64,000 bases of DNA. Source: Lineus longissimus. Lineage: Eukaryota > Nemertea > Pilidiophora > Heteronemertea > Lineidae. Position 1 is the first letter of the stretch. The number at the start of each line of letters is the position of its first letter. Below are positions 11,401 through 21,572 of the stretch, in pieces. The position numbers and the translations under genes are program-made. The stretch lies in contig NC_088315.1 in the NCBI RefSeq assembly GCF_910592395.1, positions 374,501-438,500 of the forward strand, in the 5' to 3' direction. Below the pieces are notes generated by a model. That model did not search any database and was not told the DNA's origin. It worked only from the letters and a program-made list of their open reading frames with translations.

Positions 11401-14057
11401 TTAGTTTCCTTCAGAAAAGAAGAAAGAAAAAGCATCGACGGCCAATATGAATCGCGGCCGGGTACAACAGCTCAGGTCTCATAACGCCGCTGTTACTCTC
11501 TGGGTGATTAAATGTCCGTCATTTCGGGATGACCAACCTGACAAGCGATGTCCACTTCAAAGCTGACCAGAGAATGAGAGAAGCAATAACGCCGACAGCC
11601 AACGAGCAGCCATCTTTTCATAAGCTCAACTTTTGTGACTTTAACCGGACGGCGTATCTGCAAAAAAGAAGCGCTTGAACACCGGACTGATTATCTTCTT
11701 TTTTTTATGTGTTGCCTTCAATCTTTAATGTCATTTCCCTTCTGCAGACCCTTCTTGTGAGGATTTTTATCAGTAGGAAATCTGACGACGCTAAATCTTC
11801 ACGTATATTTCCATGAGCTTTAATTGTTGTTTTCCAAAAGCCCTTAGGGATGGATAACATCAAATTTCAAGCGTAACAAATGAAAATGTTGCCAGACCAG
11901 ACCATCAGTATCCAATGGCATAGACCGACCAGCCGGACTCGTCTTCACTCGCCGTAAGGACGAAAGTCGAACCGAACAAAACATCAAGAGAATCCCCGTG
12001 TTATTGTTTGCCTTGTCTGTCCTGATACCTCTTGACTGTTTATTGTAACTTGATTACTTGGAGACATTTCACAGCCTCAGAGTTTTACACGTTTATAGTG
12101 TACTATATCAAAGGATAGCCAGCGTATAATCAGGTGGTAGACGAAAAGATGAACCAGTCCAAGCATAAAGTGATTCGGTCATTTATTGTTTGCGTTCTGC
12201 TCCTTGGCCCTGCAGTGTAACCTGACTTAACATACCCGAAATACTTTGAACATTATCCGATATACTACCGTGTCCAGGGCTATTGCTATACTGGTGTAAA
12301 AGGGCGAGCTCCATTCACAGGAATCGCTTTCTGCCTGTTGATCCTTCATGCAACTTGACGGCTGGGGTTCCCTTACAGCCATGATCGCCTTCACCAGTCG
12401 CAGACACTTGATCATGGCCAGTCCTGTCGGGATATGATCCGTTGCCATTGATGACGAGAAGTCGGTCGTAGCTGTTTTTCAGTATGTCTCATCCATTCAC
12501 GACATCTCTGATGTTGTTCATTGAGCAGTCAGTAAACATTCCGTCACTATTTGAGTTGCGAGTTTGACACGGGAGACATATTACGTTACTCTGAACTTCG
12601 GATGTTTCCATTCACCGCTTTCAGCAAGTACGGGGCCTTCTTGTCTATAACGGCGAATAAGAAGCTCCCAACTCAATCTTGGCACTGTTCTCCACGAGGT
12701 ACAAGCATGGGGTGGTCTTGTGATTGGCAAATAGGACAGGAAGCCCAAAGTGCTGCTTTGAGAGGTTGTAAATAGAGCCCAATTAAGGATGATGGTAACA
12801 ACCCCCAGACCTAATCAACTCCTGCGCGAGTCAAAATGCTTATTCCATCCCATCATCTCACTTCCTTGTTTATCTTTGCAGGTCAGCTTCTTCTTTCTTG
12901 CAAAGCAATCCCGTGGAAACCATCGCTGTGTTGGACGAGCTCATTAAATTTATCAAGGAAAATTTCGTTTATGACGAACTGGAGTAAGTACTTCTACTTC
13001 TAATGACGCAGGCTGCGATGTGTCATTGCAAACTGCAAAGGCTTTCACAATCTCACGTTGACGGTCTTTTTAGTTGACACCGTGAAAGAGCATTTGTTAG
13101 GCTTACCCTAAGGATAATCTAGTGTTGTGCAAAACCACTATATATCTTTCGGTAAATGTGATCTGCACACGTTCCCGAGTTCAAGTCTCTTTGGCCAGAA
13201 CCATATGAAAACCACTACTGCGGTGGATATTGCTAATCTGGTCGCACTTTGTCTTGCAGCAAGCGTGGTGGATTAGGAGCAGGATACGGATCAAGATTCT
13301 CTGCAGCGAACAACTACGGATCAAAACTCATGGGTAAGATTATTGAGGTTCGACCGCAAAATGATATACATGTACATGGTTGTTACAAATCGACCTTTTA
13401 TTGTTGGTTTTATTAGCACGTGGCCTAAGGAATTGAAAATGACAACATCGATTCCGTGTTTTGGAGCATAAAATGATGATTTGAGAATGCTCCTTTTTTG
13501 AAATATGACAGGCGTATATCGGATATTACGGCTTTGTTACACAATATCCACGAGTGTATTTTCACAAAGACCCACGGGCTATAAAAAGTCGAAGTTTAAT
13601 TGTAGTGATACTGCTGGTTTAAGTCAAACTGAATACTTTACAATACCTGAATCATACGTTTCGATCGGCAGCCAATAGGAATTTAGATATATCAATTTTA
13701 AACATCGATAAGTAAATGTCAATAAGTGTTCAGGAGTGAGATTGCTGTCTCATGCAAAGGTGGGAGGCGTGCAGGATATTCTGTTTGTTGACACAATGCC
13801 TGAAGATGATGCGCGGTCTTCCAATCGATGTTTATTGTCTTTACTCCACAAAAACGCCACTGGCCTAGGTCAGCTTCCCGTTGAAATCACGTGTTAAATC
13901 GCAAAACGTGGCGTGAATACCGAAGAGTAAGCACTCGTATCACCTGCCCCTTCTCGTTTTGACTACTGTCCATCTATTTGCAGCCCTTCACGCCGCCAGC
14001 GACTCCTCATCCCCCGGCAGGAAGAGGCGACAGGCCATCGCCAAGGACGACCAGTAA
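8421..14057 (+). CDS. DH31/calcitonin-type neuropeptide precursor (112 aa, 4 exons)
   Basis: Exons 8421-8509, 12882-12983, 13260-13333 and 13984-14057 join in phase with GT-AG borders and give 112 residues. The start sits in an ideal GCCACCATGG context. Residues 1-22 form a signal peptide (hydrophobic MGVCLLAIVLPAVVMSA). A spacer ends in a Lys-Arg cleavage site (about 65-66). A 33-residue peptide follows, beginning GGLGAGYGSRF and ending SDSSSP, then Gly-Arg-Lys-Arg-Arg: an amidation glycine plus a polybasic site, so the mature peptide should end in Pro-amide. Compared with insect DH31, the Arg...Leu-Met spacing, the 13-residue Leu-Met-to-Pro spacing, the Ala-Ala pair and the Pro-amide are all kept. 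There are no cysteines, unlike vertebrate calcitonin. Such peptides are secreted ligands of calcitonin-type class B GPCRs. Family assignment rests on this motif spacing; PDF-type is the main alternative. Confidence 0.75.
8528..8566. repeat. (CTT)13 microsatellite in intron 1 of the neuropeptide gene
   Basis: Thirteen uninterrupted CTT units lie about 18 nt downstream of the exon 1 splice donor. The repeat creates spurious open frames encoding poly-Leu on one strand and poly-Glu on the other. Confidence 0.95.
8567..12881. other. Long first intron of the neuropeptide gene
   Basis: This 4.3-kb interval lies between coding exons 1 and 2 of the neuropeptide precursor. It contains a G12 run near 11150. 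Two adjoining plus-strand open stretches at 10487-10696 and 10695-10901 look protein-like but are unidentified; they are reported as a finding. No other gene is supported. Confidence 0.6.
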
Positions 14058-14251
14058 TCACCTCAAACAAATATGCAGGACTTTCTATAATATAACAACC
14101 TTTCACTAGAACAGATTGTATTCCGTTTGTTTCATCAACAGACCATTGGTAATCTGTGTATTAACTACCATTTTATATGATTCTTATATCGCCATGATTC
14201 AAAGATTCATCATGTATTATTTACTTAGCTTCACCGATCTGCGACGGCTTC

Positions 14252-14257
14252 ATTAAA
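14252..14257 (+). promoter_or_regulatory. Candidate polyadenylation signal of the neuropeptide gene
   Basis: ATTAAA occurs about 195 nt after the stop codon, a reasonable 3' UTR length. Position and hexamer are the only support. Confidence 0.4.
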
Positions 14258-16103
14258 TACAACGTATCAAGAAATGGACCCCAATGCTAAGCGGAACAGG
14301 ATGTCATGACCACCGGACAACTCCATCGTTCATCCTATAATTGACTTACAGCATCGAATCACCATGTTCACTCACTTTCATTTAGAAGTCGCAGATCGAT
14401 GACACTAAAGTATAACAGCTCGGTTCAATCACTTTCTACAACGAATCTCTAATGTCTGTTTATTTCTAATTGCACCATCGATTGGCCACATCAAAAGGTA
14501 CAGTGTATTATTAAACAGCGATGGAACAATGTACATGTATTTTGCACGATGGTAAAATCTGCACGTTTTTCAAAGAGTCACGTGACTTTCTGTCGGAGCA
14601 GGGTCTTGGATGATCAGCCGTCTGTTATGAAACAAGTCATCATTCACCCAATGAAACAGCCTGGTTTATTGTTCACTTTTAACACACAATCATGATGATT
14701 TCATCAGTCAATCAGGTATATACTCTGCACTGTACTTCTGCTGCAAAAACACTACTTGTTCATCATATTTCACATATCTGTGAGTGTTCAGGCTACATTT
14801 AACTAAAAGCCTAAACCCAGTATTCTTTTCCAAATATCATGAGATCTGCTAACTTTTATCTGCATCCATTGACAACTAGACCTCCAGAGAGCTTCACGCA
14901 GAATCACTGTCAGTGTCACATCAGGTGGGTATCGTCTTTGGCCAGGAACTTTGTTATTTGAATGTTTCGGGTTATAAAGCGCAGGAGATGCTGGCCTTTG
15001 AATTCATCTAAAGTTTACATTGAAACCTTTTGAAGTGAGTTTCACGTCCTTCCTCATTTCACAAAATCTAGATTGGCTGCAGTACTAGGATTACGACTAT
15101 TGTATTGCATCATTTAGGCTGCATATTTTCTCATTTCTCCCATAGCACTAATAAAATGCTTTAGATCTTCTAATTTGTCTTGGTCAGTTCTTTGAAGCTG
15201 TTTCTTTCTCTTCGTCTCAACCGGGATGCACTGTATACGTTAGTCCCCAGTAGTATCTGCAAATGATGGTCCACAGACTGTTCCCGTGTGAACTTCTCGT
15301 TCAAACCAAAATGTACCTTTAAAAGTTTCAGCATTGACCGCTTTCAGCTGAGACTTGACCTGCTAATTCAAACAAGCGAGAGCCTATCTCAGTTAACTCT
15401 TACAGTCACGTAAAGTCGATTACCCGATCTCACATGAAACTATTGTTTAGGGTAATGCTCTATTGTTGTCGGATCACTGCGGGACGTGTTGGCTAATAGC
15501 ATGAGGAAATACAGGCCTACTGTAGTATGTATGTGGTAGGCCCTAGCTATTATTCACAACTCCAACTATTAGGCAAAAGAATTGAAGAAGTTGTTTGTTT
15601 TTGACGTGTCGTGAAGTAGACTACAGAACATGCGAATGCATGGATAGATTGTTTGGAAAGTGATATATCAAGTTAAGCATAGGCCTATTTGGGATATTGA
15701 ATCGATCGGTGAGTTGCTATTTTTGTTTCTGTATCCGCCAAAAACATATTTCTGGTACATGAAATCAGTGTCCATGTGAGTAAAACATTGACCAGCATTG
15801 CAAGTCAAAAAGAGCCTTCAGAAAAGAAATCAGGCCAAATGGTGTCAACCTACAGGACCCCACTGTATGGAGACAAGCCGGACAGGATGCCGAGGACAGC
15901 GGAGTACATCCGAAAACAGGATTGACTGTTTGAAGGAGTTAGCGCGAAGAACCGCCAGACAGGCATTCTAAAATGAGGTCGCTTTCAACCAGTTAACTGT
16001 CAACTCGGCACTTTTTTTCGACAGAGGCTCTCGTTAAACTAAATCAAATCGATTATCCCGTTTTAGTTACGTATTCAGCAAGGAGAAGTGACATTACACA
16101 ACA
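14258..16103. other. Intergenic, no gene recognised
   Basis: No conserved exon is seen. A 29-codon open frame starts with an ATG at 15839 (MVSTYRTPLYGDKP...) and has a protein-like composition, but it is too short to call. TAGGCCTA-type palindromes occur near 15530 and 15680. Confidence 0.5.
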
Positions 16104-16701
16104 ATGTCTAAAGCATGGCAGGAACGCTATGACGTTGAGTACGACACCTTGATGAATGAGACGCTGGTGACGGCAGACGACATGGCCGAGGAGGAGAAGA
16201 GGAGGAAGCAGACGACACGAGTTGTGGAGAAGATGAAGAAAAGGAAGGATAGATTCGAACTTTGGCAGTTAGAACACAATCTTATCCAATCTTTAACCAC
16301 TGTGTACATTAATCTACGTCCACGATGGTCATGTTTTGATCACTTTTGACGTAGGATATAGGCCTACGTTCGACACCTAAAAATCGGCGGTTCTCATTCC
16401 AATCATGCCTATATCGTTGCCTTTCTTGGATATTGACGGGCAAAAAACGAACAGTTGTGTTCTCGACAACATCGTTTCCCTAAATTAATCAAAATTCGTT
16501 CATGATTTCAGGCAAACTATACAATCTCGACGCGAGGAACTGACAAAGCGATGGAGTGACTTGGAAGCACGGCGAAAGGCGGCGCTGCTAGGTGGCGTCA
16601 CCCAAGAAGTTGCAGGTGTTACGCCTCGACCAACAGAGGACATGACAGCACCTCTTGAATCATATGAGGCGGCCTCTGCTGAAACTGTTGAGGTTTCTTG
16701 A
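16104..16701 (+). CDS. Small charged helical protein (117 aa, 2 exons), unknown function
   Basis: Exons 16104-16267 and 16512-16701 join in phase across a GT-AG intron (acceptor TTTCAG) to give 117 residues. The first 80 or so residues are rich in Glu, Lys and Arg (for example MAEEEKRRKQTTRVVEKMKK and REELTKRWSDLEARRKAAL) and should form long amphipathic helices or a coiled coil. The C-terminal 35 residues are acidic and Thr/Pro/Ala-rich and probably disordered. There is no signal peptide or membrane segment, so it is likely intracellular. I do not recognise the family. The splice join is supported by the uninterrupted helical pattern across it (FELWQ-QTIQSRREEL). It converges with the lectin-like gene to its right. 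Confidence 0.6.
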
Positions 16702-17615
16702 GAATTTATCGTTTATTGCGAGACAAAACACTGTAATGGGTTGTATCAAACAGAGTTGACTTGGTGGCTGGATAGCATTGAAGTTTTACTGAACCTCGCC
16801 CAGAGGCTGAGCAGACAGTATTCACGCGGTGTGTTGACAATCCCTTGGCACAGCAGTGCGCGTAAACGCCAGGCTTGCTCGGCTTTCCGCCCACTGCTAA
16901 AGTGAGATTTTGTTGGACAATGGGTGCAGCCAATAATAAGAGTCCCTCACACATTTCTATATAACTATATCTATGCCGACAGTAACTGGTCGTCAAACTG
17001 CGACCAACAATGCCATAGACATGCGAGAAGGATGTGCCTGAGAGGGGCCATTTACGGGCGGAGATCGTAGGTGCTTGACAATGAACTTTGGGCTGGAAGA
17101 TCATTTTGAGGCAATGTTTGATGTGCTTTATCTATGAATGGTGAACACAACCATCAACCGATAACATGGTGAGATTGAGAAGACAATCATCAATAGATAG
17201 CATGTTTATTGATAAGCAAAATATAATAAACATAGTTATATTATTACAATAACACTGAGTAGTAGGTTTTTCTTGAATGAGATCAACAACGCTCCTGACT
17301 AAAGTCAACAGTTTTTGACACTTCACAACTACAGGAGCTCATTGCCGACCCCGCGCTCGTGGCAACAATAGCCGTCATCAGCAACGGAGTTGGCGGATTT
17401 CCCTCAATATGTTTGTTCTTCTTCTAATTTATTAGTAAACTATTCTTCTAAACATGCTTGTTTTCCACTTCTGTTTCAACTCATAGACGGTAAAAAAACA
17501 CATTGTTCGTTTGTTTTATCAACACAATCCTAGCGCGCAAAAGTTTCGCGCATCCCGAGTGCGCCTGAAGTCGGACATTACGTCACCTCTGCAGCATGAC
17601 ATCACTCCGGGTCGT

Positions 17616-19089
17616 TCAAGCATCATCGGCGCTCCTCATCCCAGACTCTTTGCCGCTGTCGCCGTCTCTCAATCTCGGGTAACACCGTCTGAACATCTCC
17701 GCCTGCCTCTCTTCAAATTCCTTTGCCTTCTTCTTGTCCGTGATGGTGCCCCAATAAACCGCGATCATCGAAACAAGGACGATATACACGACAATCATGA
17801 TGGCTGCAAACAACTCGGGATTGAGGCCGAAAATGGAATTATCTGAAAAAGAAATGTTTAATGAGTTGGGTTTGCTGACGTTTGTATCTCGTTAAAACAA
17901 TCATATTTGATAAGATTAGAATACGATGTCAAAAGTGTTCTTGACTGAGCCCTACCCGAGTTAAACGAGATTGGACTCATTTTCTTTCTATATTTTTACT
18001 ATGTGTGAGTGTGTGGTATGATCCCACTCGTCTTCTTCATCAGCGTTTCAGTGTATACTTTTTAATTAGGGCAAATTTCAAAGTGATGAAATGTGAGACA
18101 TCACATCCATACATAGCCTAAATATACGTTATCTGAAGAATATGATAAATGAGAGGTTGAGAACAGGGACTTATCACGGATCCTTTTACGGATTGAAATG
18201 TACACAAAATTCGTCTTCTTTCTACAGGTTTTTATCCGTATACGAAGGATCTATGATAAGTTGCTGCATTCTTTACCTCCCTTCGAAACAACCGACCTTT
18301 TGTCTGGTCAGCCACCACTTTTTCGCAAACAACGGCGTGTTCCGCCGCACAATCCTCGAGGGACAACTTGGTTATATTCCCGACGGAGAAGACAACACAC
18401 CACGTCCCGTCCTCCGCAACAACTGACTGCGACAACGCCCGACAGGCGGCGCTCTTGCATTCTACTGACTCTCCTGCTGCCGTGAAAAGTTCCGATGCAT
18501 TTTCAGCCCGCTTGAAGACTAGATTAGTCCACACGGTCAAGGAATACTCTGGTTCGTCCTTGACCTTCAATGCGTCCGAGAAGTTTATTGTGCTGTTCCA
18601 TTCGCTGTTCAAGGTCAGGTTCATTGGTGTCGCACCTTGAAGGTCACATAAGACGTCTGCCGCGCTTTGATTTGCCCTTTGCGGAGTCAATTTGTAGCAA
18701 AGCGATCCACTGCAGTCCCAATCCTGACTGAATCCATTGCACAGAAGTGTTGCTGTAAAACGAGAATAGAAAATATATATAGGCCTATTGCTGGCATGTT
18801 TTTAACATGAACTCCAACGATTTCTCGACTACAACTTTTTGTATCGCCCTGAATGACTGCCCATTGTCAGTTGTTTCGGTGGCGCTTGGTTCTGTAAGAT
18901 CACCGGAACACACCAATCAATAGATGCTGCATAGTCGAATACCCGACGGGGAATTAAACATGCTGGTGGCATTCAGACGTACAGTGTCGGCCAAAGTAAA
19001 CAAGACGAAAACTAACCTTCCAACAGGATGAAGCAGCACAGACATGAATAGCTATCGAAATGACATTTCGATCTTCTGGTGAAGGTCAT
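17616..19089 (-). CDS. Single-pass membrane protein with divergent C-type-lectin-like domain (251 aa, 3 exons)
   Basis: Exons 19089-19017, 18752-18297 and 17842-17616 join in phase to 251 residues. Residues 14-24 give a hydrophobic signal segment (SYSCLCCFILL). From about residue 29 to 165 the spacing of cysteines (DWDCSGSLCYKL near the start, LEDCAAEHAVVCEK at the end) and tryptophans resembles a C-type lectin fold. The EPN/QPD and WND calcium-sugar motifs are missing, so sugar binding is doubtful. Residues 187-207 form one transmembrane helix, followed by a 44-residue Lys/Glu/Arg-rich tail with no recognised signalling motif. This gives a type I receptor-like layout. The exon 2 donor (AAAG-GTCGGT) is weak and was chosen because it restores phase; exon 1 is the least certain part. 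The gene is co-oriented with the aerolysin-like gene 0.8 kb upstream of it. Confidence 0.62.
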
Positions 19090-19880
19090 CTTGGCTTTCA
19101 CTGCATGAATTTACCATTCAGTTCCAATATCCTTCAAGGAGTTGTTGCATCAACATCTTCCCAAGCTTGGTTGCCAATCAAAGGAAAAGTACAAAATGCA
19201 TCTATCAATCTGTTTGTTTAACTTAGGTTGAATGCTTCATGCGTTTCCTTGGTGCGGTCGCTCATGCCTGGGCGGATTTCTAACTCCTTTCCTTCATAAG
19301 TATGTAGAACAGTTTTGTTCATGACTGCATGCATGGAAATAAGTAATTGATCTGTTTGATACAAATTCAATTGAATTGACATCTGCGTACAAGGCGCACG
19401 TGAGGCCAATATGGTTGTACAATGTACATTGTTTGCTTGTAACAGTTTTGTTTTATCAAGATCAATGACACCAAAACCTTTTGCAAGATGACCATTATCT
19501 TGAGCAATGTAGCACAGATGTTCAAGTGTTAACTCATTCAGGGTGAGATTTGAAAACTTGACAGTAACATAGCAAAATAAATATATAGCATATCTAGCGA
19601 TTGAATCCGGTCAAGAGCTTGATGTCGCTTGAGACAACAATTTTTAGCAGACGGACGTTTTTAGCGAATGGTTCTCGCTTTAAGAAGTGCTCTATACCTT
19701 TTAGAAAACAAACCTTGGCATGCAAATAGGTCAGATCATGGACCTCTCAGAAAGGGATACAAACTGGCCAAAAGAGTAAACCCAAATCATCACAAGACAG
19801 CACTCCTGGACATGAACAATTTACTGCAAGCTCTGACTGAGTGGACCTTTAATAATCATGGCTACAATAAAATCGGATGT

Positions 19881-21329
19881 TTAAGGTTTCTTCAAAGGTA
19901 TCTGCTCCCCATACTCGACGTATGCCTCGCTGGAGTCGACATTTCGGTAGATGCCTGTTATTTGCTGAGTGTCCGTGCGTCCGTCCGTGTACTCGGTCAC
20001 CAAGTCCGCAGTATAGGACACATCTACCTCGATACGGAACCCAATAACGGTCACGTTTACTGAAGAATAAGGCTCAACTCGGACGGTCGCGCGAATCTCG
20101 TCGCTTCGTGACGTCATGTTCGTTTGTCCGGCATTTTGTGTGAAGCCCTTGGTGAGTTGGTTACCAACAGATGTACCTAGAGACCCGACACCGAAGGGAC
20201 CAATGGTTGCATCGACGGTTATGGTTAGGCCGTGCTGCAAAGCTTTGCTGGTCTCCATTGCTGTCGTCTGCGAGTCGGTGTACGTCAGGACGCGCGTCAT
20301 TGTTTGGGAAATCCCTCCGTTGTTCTGTAAAAAGATGAAAGCGTTGATGACATTAGGGCCGTTTAGACGACGCGAAAAAATCCGGATGCGTCCCGAATCC
20401 GGATTAATTTTTCGTCGTGTAAACGCAAAAAGATCCGGATCAATGTGGTTGCATCCGGACTAAAAAGGTACCATCGCCTTGGGTGGTTTTAATCCGGATT
20501 CATCCAGATTCGATCCGAATGCGGTCTTTTCGCCTGTCGTCTAAACGGCCCTATTATGCGGGGTGTTGCCGAAAATGCGGCCGATAGTCCGAACTGGCAC
20601 TGATAATGATCCTTGCCCGACTAGTTACATACTACATGGTTTCTGACGACGACAGCTTGTAACCAGAGTCTTTGAAGACTCTGATGTAACTTACTTTCTA
20701 TGAAGATGTCGATGATGACGACATTGATCCAGAACCCGAAATTGTAACGGACGTACCTTTAAGAAAGTGCTCTTATTGAGTGCGAACGGTCTGCCTTTCT
20801 TCATATGAGCGTTTTCAATGTCGTACTTGATATTCGTCATCCTGTACTTGTTGGCGTAATGTTCATTAACGCACTGACAAGTACAGTAGTCGCAGGCGAA
20901 TAGATCGGGCAGGGCATCAGGTTCAGCAAAGGAACAGTCTTCAACACGGTGGCAGCCCTTGAAGTCAGATCTCACCAATCCACGCCGGCTACATGAAAAG
21001 AGAAGACCGGTACATCTGCCGTATAACTCGTACTCATCCGTGCTTATCTTTGTCTTCTCCACAAGGACGTCCCTATCCTCCTCATCTTCTTCGCAGTCGC
21101 ACTTACAGTAGTCACACCGCACAAAGCCCCTGACCCACCCGGGCGAGCCGAGAGTGCACCCGCTAATCTTCGTACAGCCTTCCTTGTTGTGAAGATCTGG
21201 AATGGTATCACATGTCCAAGTGCAAGTGCCCATTAAGACATCCTCGTTCAGAACCACTTTGTCGCTTGATGCGGAAGCTAAAGTTCCGAATAAAACACAA
21301 GCTGTGAGGACGACACTTGCGTTGACCAT
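19881..21329 (-). CDS. Secreted protein: two 8-Cys modules plus aerolysin-like (ETX/MTX2-type) domain (338 aa, 2 exons)
   Basis: Exons 21329-20757 and 20324-19881 join in phase (donor AAG-GTACGT, acceptor TTACAG). Residues 1-21 are a signal peptide. Two modules follow, each with eight cysteines: residues 36, 40, 52, 58, 72, 75, 77, 79 and 106, 113, 126, 132, 146, 149, 151, 153. Both end in CDYCxCxC, showing internal duplication. From about residue 160 (RMTNIKYD) to the end, the sequence has the Ser/Thr-rich alternating beta pattern of aerolysin/natterin-like proteins: a T/S-rich insertion strand region around 200-260, then an ITGIYRNV...YVEYGE segment near the end resembling the conserved natterin GVYRGV-YGE end. 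Animal members of this fold act in defence, venom or vesicle handling by forming oligomers in membranes; which applies here cannot be told. The intron carries a MITE. An alternative is a non-pore-forming secreted relative. Confidence 0.72.
20356..20551. mobile_element. MITE with terminal inverted repeats and TA target duplication
   Basis: This 196-bp element begins GGGCCGTTTAGACGAC and ends with its exact reverse complement, flanked by TA on both sides. Several ATCCGGAT-type palindromes lie inside. It has no coding capacity. TIRs beginning GGGCCGTTTA are typical of non-autonomous cut-and-paste elements in many animals. It lies wholly inside the intron of the aerolysin-like gene. Confidence 0.85.
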
Positions 21330-21402
21330 GATGGTGATCGGAGTCTAGCTAATCATGAAGTGATGCAGGGTAGACTTCAAGCTGGACGGACTTTGACAAA
21401 GG

Positions 21403-21482
21403 TGTCTCTGCCCTCTAACCAATCACATTGAATCGGCACAAGGTCTCTGCCTACACGACCAATCACACTCAGCTGGCACAAG
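21403..21482. repeat. 40-bp direct repeat with CCAAT motifs upstream of the aerolysin-like gene
   Basis: Two tandem units of 40 bp share GTCTCTGCC, CCAATCAC and GGCACAAGGTC. Each carries a CCAATCA motif. They lie 75-155 bp upstream of the start codon on the minus strand, in the 5' UTR or proximal promoter. A role as duplicated regulatory sites is inferred only. Confidence 0.6.
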
Positions 21483-21564
21483 GTCCTTTTCCTTTCAAAG
21501 CTCTAAACTGTGGACTTAAGATACACTACTCTGGACAAGCTGATGTTTTCCCATCGCGAGACAA

Positions 21565-21572
21565 TATTTATA
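21565..21572 (-). promoter_or_regulatory. Candidate TATA box of the aerolysin-like gene
   Basis: TATAAATA on the minus strand lies about 236 bp upstream of the start codon. Transcription starting about 30 bp downstream would give a 5' leader of roughly 205 nt. The motif and position are the only evidence. Confidence 0.4.

Noticed and set aside
20116-20463. 115-codon plus-strand frame
   Set aside because: Antisense to aerolysin-like exon 2 and running into the MITE.
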